Positions 60,120-64,000 of a stretch of DNA of 64,000 nucleotides are shown piece after piece. The notes below the pieces were generated by a model. The model made no database searches. It had not been told where the DNA came from and saw nothing but the letters and a program-made list of their open reading frames with translations. The DNA comes from Rhipicephalus microplus. Its lineage: Eukaryota > Arthropoda > Arachnida > Ixodida > Ixodidae. The DNA is taken from positions 140,620,332 to 140,684,331 of the forward strand of contig NC_134710.1 of assembly GCF_043290135.1 (NCBI RefSeq), given 5' to 3'. The translations under genes were made by a program, and so were the position numbers. Each line of letters begins with the position of its first letter. The first letter of the stretch is position 1.

Positions 60120-61734
60120 CGGCTGGAGTTCCGCCGATAAACCAGCGTAGCAAGTTACGAGGCGAAGACGTGCGTTGGTGCCGGTGAACTCACAGCATGG
60201 GCTGTGAGGTGTTCTGGTAGGAGTTCTGTGGCATGGGTGCGTGAATGCGTGCGGCCGCTGAGCTGCAGAGCTCCACGTTCGAGACTTGAGAGGCAACGGA
60301 TCGTCTCCCGAGTGCCCGATCGGGGCGAGAGAATATACCCGATTTGTTTAGATGAAATGATTTTCACGTATCATTTATCTCGTAGATGGCCGCAGTACAA
60401 CCTCCCCTGTCCCTGTTCAATTTACTCGTTTTCTTCGACAGTCACTAAGCTATTATAGAAACAAAAATCCATCAGCTAAAGAAGAGCCTTCAGGGAATAA
60501 CCAACAAAAGCAAAACAACGCCTCTGTAAAGAAATGCTTGTCAAGTAGCTCTTACCCGTCCTCTTACTGTCGGGCAAAACGTAGACGTATACGACGGCCG
60601 GAAACAACGATGCTTCGTAGATGAAGGTTCGCATTGCGCAGCAGCATGTTTCCGCTGTGGTGTTTCTGTGGGAACGCATCTCGGCACCACACAGCACGGA
60701 TGGAGTGGTATAGAAACACTATCCAAAAGCCGGGCCGACATCAAGGATCAACGGTCACCGGCGGCAACGTTGGATGTTTTCAGAGTGGGGAACGTAGACC
60801 TATCAATGCCATATCGTTTCAAGCTACATGAATGGTGGAAGCGCTCAGTGGTTTAACACAGCGGTCTCCTTTTTTGCGCTCCCAGTGCACTCGATTTCAA
60901 CAACGCTCTACAACATTTTCAAAAAAAAAAGTGCTGTACGTCCAATTGACAAATGGATAGTTAACAAGCTTTTCTTCATTAGTCTTTCCCAAGTAACTTT
61001 ATCTGCGGCAAATTATTTCCGCCTCCATGCAAATTTCATCAGCGAAGACTACAGTTAACAGTCACGGCATTTTCCTATGGAATTCTGTATTGTCCATAAA
61101 ATGACCCTGCGTGCTGTAGGTACAGAGGCAATATCTCAGCTTAAGCACCAGTTGCGATCCTTTTCAAAAGGAATGCAATCGGAAGTAATCATAGTCACCA
61201 GCACTACCATAACATCCATCCCGTCTAAAATGCACCGCTATTTCCTCATTGTGGCCAGAGCGTCTTTGAAAGGAATGCCACGCAGGATGAGCTCGATGAC
61301 CCGTGTTCTATACAGATGAAGACTGGCACAGACATAGAGAGGCGTCCGTTCCGGTCTGGAGGCGTGACAAAATAGGTTCGCTTTACATGCCATACATGAA
61401 ACTGTGTAAAGAGTCATGGAAGGGCCAGGGGGAGACAGGGTTCGGGACGGGCCGAGCGGCAGCAAACCATAAATGGACACATTCGCGATGCAACAAGGCG
61501 TTGCAAATGCACTAATGCTTGGGGCCCATCATACTCGCAAGACCCACAAAACTAACTTGGAGTGGTACGCGCATTCGTACGTTCCGCGGTCCTTCCTCTC
61601 GATTGCGCTCTTTCCCTGGATTGTTATATAGTTCAGCATTGTGTGCGGTTGCTGTGCTAGTGGCGATGAAGAAGAAACAGAAGTGTCATCAACTGTACTC
61701 TACATTCTTTCTTTCTTTTTTTACACTAAAGTGT
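60120..61734. other. No recognised gene
   Basis: GC-richer from 60120 to 60330, AT-rich afterwards. Short frames on both strands without recognisable motifs. Confidence 0.35.
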
Positions 61735-61925
61735 TTTATGCCGGGGTCTATCACAGCTCTGGCGACGTATTTCCGCCATGGATATAATATTCTGAAATAT
61801 ATAGTAAGAGACTGCAAAGAAAACACCCAAGACAAAGTTTGTAGCCGGACGTCGAACCCACAACCTCTCGCTCCGGAACGCGGGGTGCGAAGCCACTATA
61901 AGCCACAAAACGTACGTTGTCCGGC
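61735..61925 (-). mobile_element. tRNA-derived SINE, fifth family
   Basis: Minus-strand A box TGGCTTATAGTGGCTTCG (61905-61888) and B box GGGTTCGACGTCC (61859-61847) at tRNA-like spacing; the body continues with AACTTTGTCTTGGGTG and TTTCAGAATATTATATCCAT. The head abuts a short spacer and a (TA)n tract. The tail end is not clear. Confidence 0.55.
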
Positions 61926-61939
61926 TTGCTAACAGTGAG

Positions 61940-62127
<188 letters not shown>

Positions 62128-62170
62128 GGAGTAATAATTCAATGGGCCAGTTAGTCTTCGTGAAGGTATG

Positions 62171-62458
<288 letters not shown>

Positions 62459-62459
62459 C

Positions 62460-64000
62460 ATACACCGTTGGTGGTAGTAACTTTAGTGCGTTTTCGTTAT
62501 CAGTAGCGAGATGGCGCGAAAGGCGCGCTCTGGGCGCGCTCGAAAGGTCCCGCACGCCTCCACAGGGCGTGGTCACTTGTACGCGCGCGCACATATCATG
62601 ATTTGGGTGACTTCTACTTTTCCACCGCAAGTTTGATTTGAAATTACAGAGGTTGAAGAGAGCGCGAACGTTAGTTCACTCGTTGCCACGGCCGAGTTTA
62701 CGAAAGGAGTATACACACGATGACGTAAGAAATATGACAGTTCGAGCTCTTCTTCCTCTGAGTTCATATCGAGTGTCTTTCTTTACGCTTGAGCAGTGCG
62801 CTTTAAGTGCCGGTCTGTAACGGCAGTTAGTGCGCGTTCGTTTTGTGTACGCTCGTTTCGTGCATGCTCTCTGCTTGAGGTGTGCGCTGGAAGTTGCGAG
62901 CTGCTTGCCGGTCTTCACGTGCCATTACAATTTGTTGCTGTTACAATTCATTCCTTCGCTCTTATGGTGATACAATGCTCTGTGAAGACACGTTTCAGTT
63001 TCGTGCTATAACGATTCCCAGAAAATGGGATCAGCCATGTTTTCTTTTTTAGCAAAACTCTATACTTGGCGCAATTCCTGTGAAAGGAGCTCAACCACAA
63101 TGCATGACACCTGAAGATCCCAACGACCACAACCTACATGAGAACGCAAAAAAAAAAGCGATAAGTTATTTAGGCGAAGTTAGATATAAGAGTTTTTTTC
63201 ACTTCTGCTCCATAATTCTGGTATATCGAGATTTGCCATGGAGTTAGCGATATTCTCGGTACAAAAGTGAGTATTGAAAAGGTGAATGCTAACGTTTAGG
63301 CGACACATATGCGCACAATCCCCTTCGCACTTGTATTTTTCTCAAAGGAGACGAAATGGGTTCGGAAATAGTTTATCAGGTACCACTTTCCGAAAATTTG
63401 GTGTGACAATTTCTCTTCAACGAGCAAAATTTGTGTCGTGAATTTAGTGACACGTCGCGGTTGACCATACAGACATTATTCCTATGAGAGCTTGAACCTT
63501 GACAATGTGAGCCACCCTCCAGGTTTTGTGCAAACTAATGAGAAAGAAAAATATTCGGGTTAACATAAGTTGTATTGAATTTTTTTTATTATTGGATTAT
63601 TCAAGATGCTTGGTACCTGATTGAGTGGTTCATTGACATACATAAGTAAGAATCTCCAGAGGGTAAGAATGAAATTTCTCGTTTGTTTGTATGTTTCCGA
63701 CTATTCCGATATCCGAACCATATTTCCTAGTCTGTGTATATGCCACTAATACACTTCGTGAGTCGCCGAACGGTGATCTAGAAACCCCGATGGTCGCTAA
63801 AATCGGTGGCCGGATACTTGTAAAATTCGTTAATAGCTGCCCATAGCGAACAGTATATTTTACGTATACCGTTGGCAACGATTAAACGCGCGAACGGGCG
63901 AGCACGGTCGACCAGTTGTTCGTTGAACCACGTTGCGAAATTAAAATCTCGCTCACCGTTTGAGAACTCGCACAAACACACAGACAAGTCTGAGGTGTCT
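62460..64000. other. No recognised gene
   Basis: GC-rich to about 62620 (GGCGCGAAAGGCGCGCTCTG, a GC-box-like GGGCGTGG) and mixed to 63010, then AT-rich. Short frames only. Nothing can be assigned. Confidence 0.35.

Overview
This is a stretch of animal nuclear DNA, most likely from a hard (ixodid) tick. The main clue is a tRNA-headed SINE present in five clear insertions and several worn fragments; its head, body and (ATTG)n tail match what I know of the Ruka-type SINE of metastriate ticks. The rest fits: AT-rich, repeat-dense, several LINE clades, many microsatellites, and no compact gene array. There is no bacterial or organellar gene organisation. I find no complete host gene; two possible host exons are marked as candidates only.

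Layout. 0-7 kb: a 3' piece of a CR1/L2-like LINE (minus), an unclassified dispersed repeat, a SINE, foldback hairpins and a decayed RTE-type LINE (minus). 7-11.7 kb: mostly unrecognised, with a weak TATA-promoter candidate near 8.93 kb and a small hairpin MITE near 10 kb. 11.7-14.5 kb: a 5'-truncated, broken LINE with reverse transcriptase and RNase H. 14.5-25.6 kb: microsatellites, SINEs, LINE tails, a CpG-rich stretch and a candidate minus-strand exon at 15.8 kb. 25.7-31.0 kb: the centrepiece, an apparently full-length young LINE with a (CATA)n flank, three near-identical 282-bp 5' monomers plus a partial fourth, ORF1, ORF2 and a (TAAA)n tail. 31-50 kb: more SINEs, fragments of two RNase H LINE families, a candidate THAP-domain first exon at 47.5 kb, and a roughly 1-kb unclassified element present as inverted copies at 36.1-37.4 and 48.2-49.3 kb, one carrying a 235-bp TA-flanked MITE absent from the other. 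50-64 kb: SINEs, tandem duplications, a TTAA-flanked foldback MITE, a second copy of the 3-kb dispersed repeat, and a 167-bp near-perfect palindrome between long (TA)n tracts.

The most interesting system is the 26.1-31.0 kb LINE. ORF1 carries a canonical 2A-like ribosome-skipping motif (CGDVESNPGP) near its N terminus, ahead of a coiled coil and an RRM-like domain. ORF2 (endonuclease plus reverse transcriptase, catalytic motifs intact) follows in the same frame after a single UGA, with no AUG before its endonuclease domain. The 5' monomers each begin at the A of an arthropod-type initiator (TCAGT), and the element itself begins at that same base. Together these suggest stacked internal promoters, 2A-mediated processing of ORF1, and ORF2 expression by readthrough or reinitiation. 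All of this is inference from sequence.
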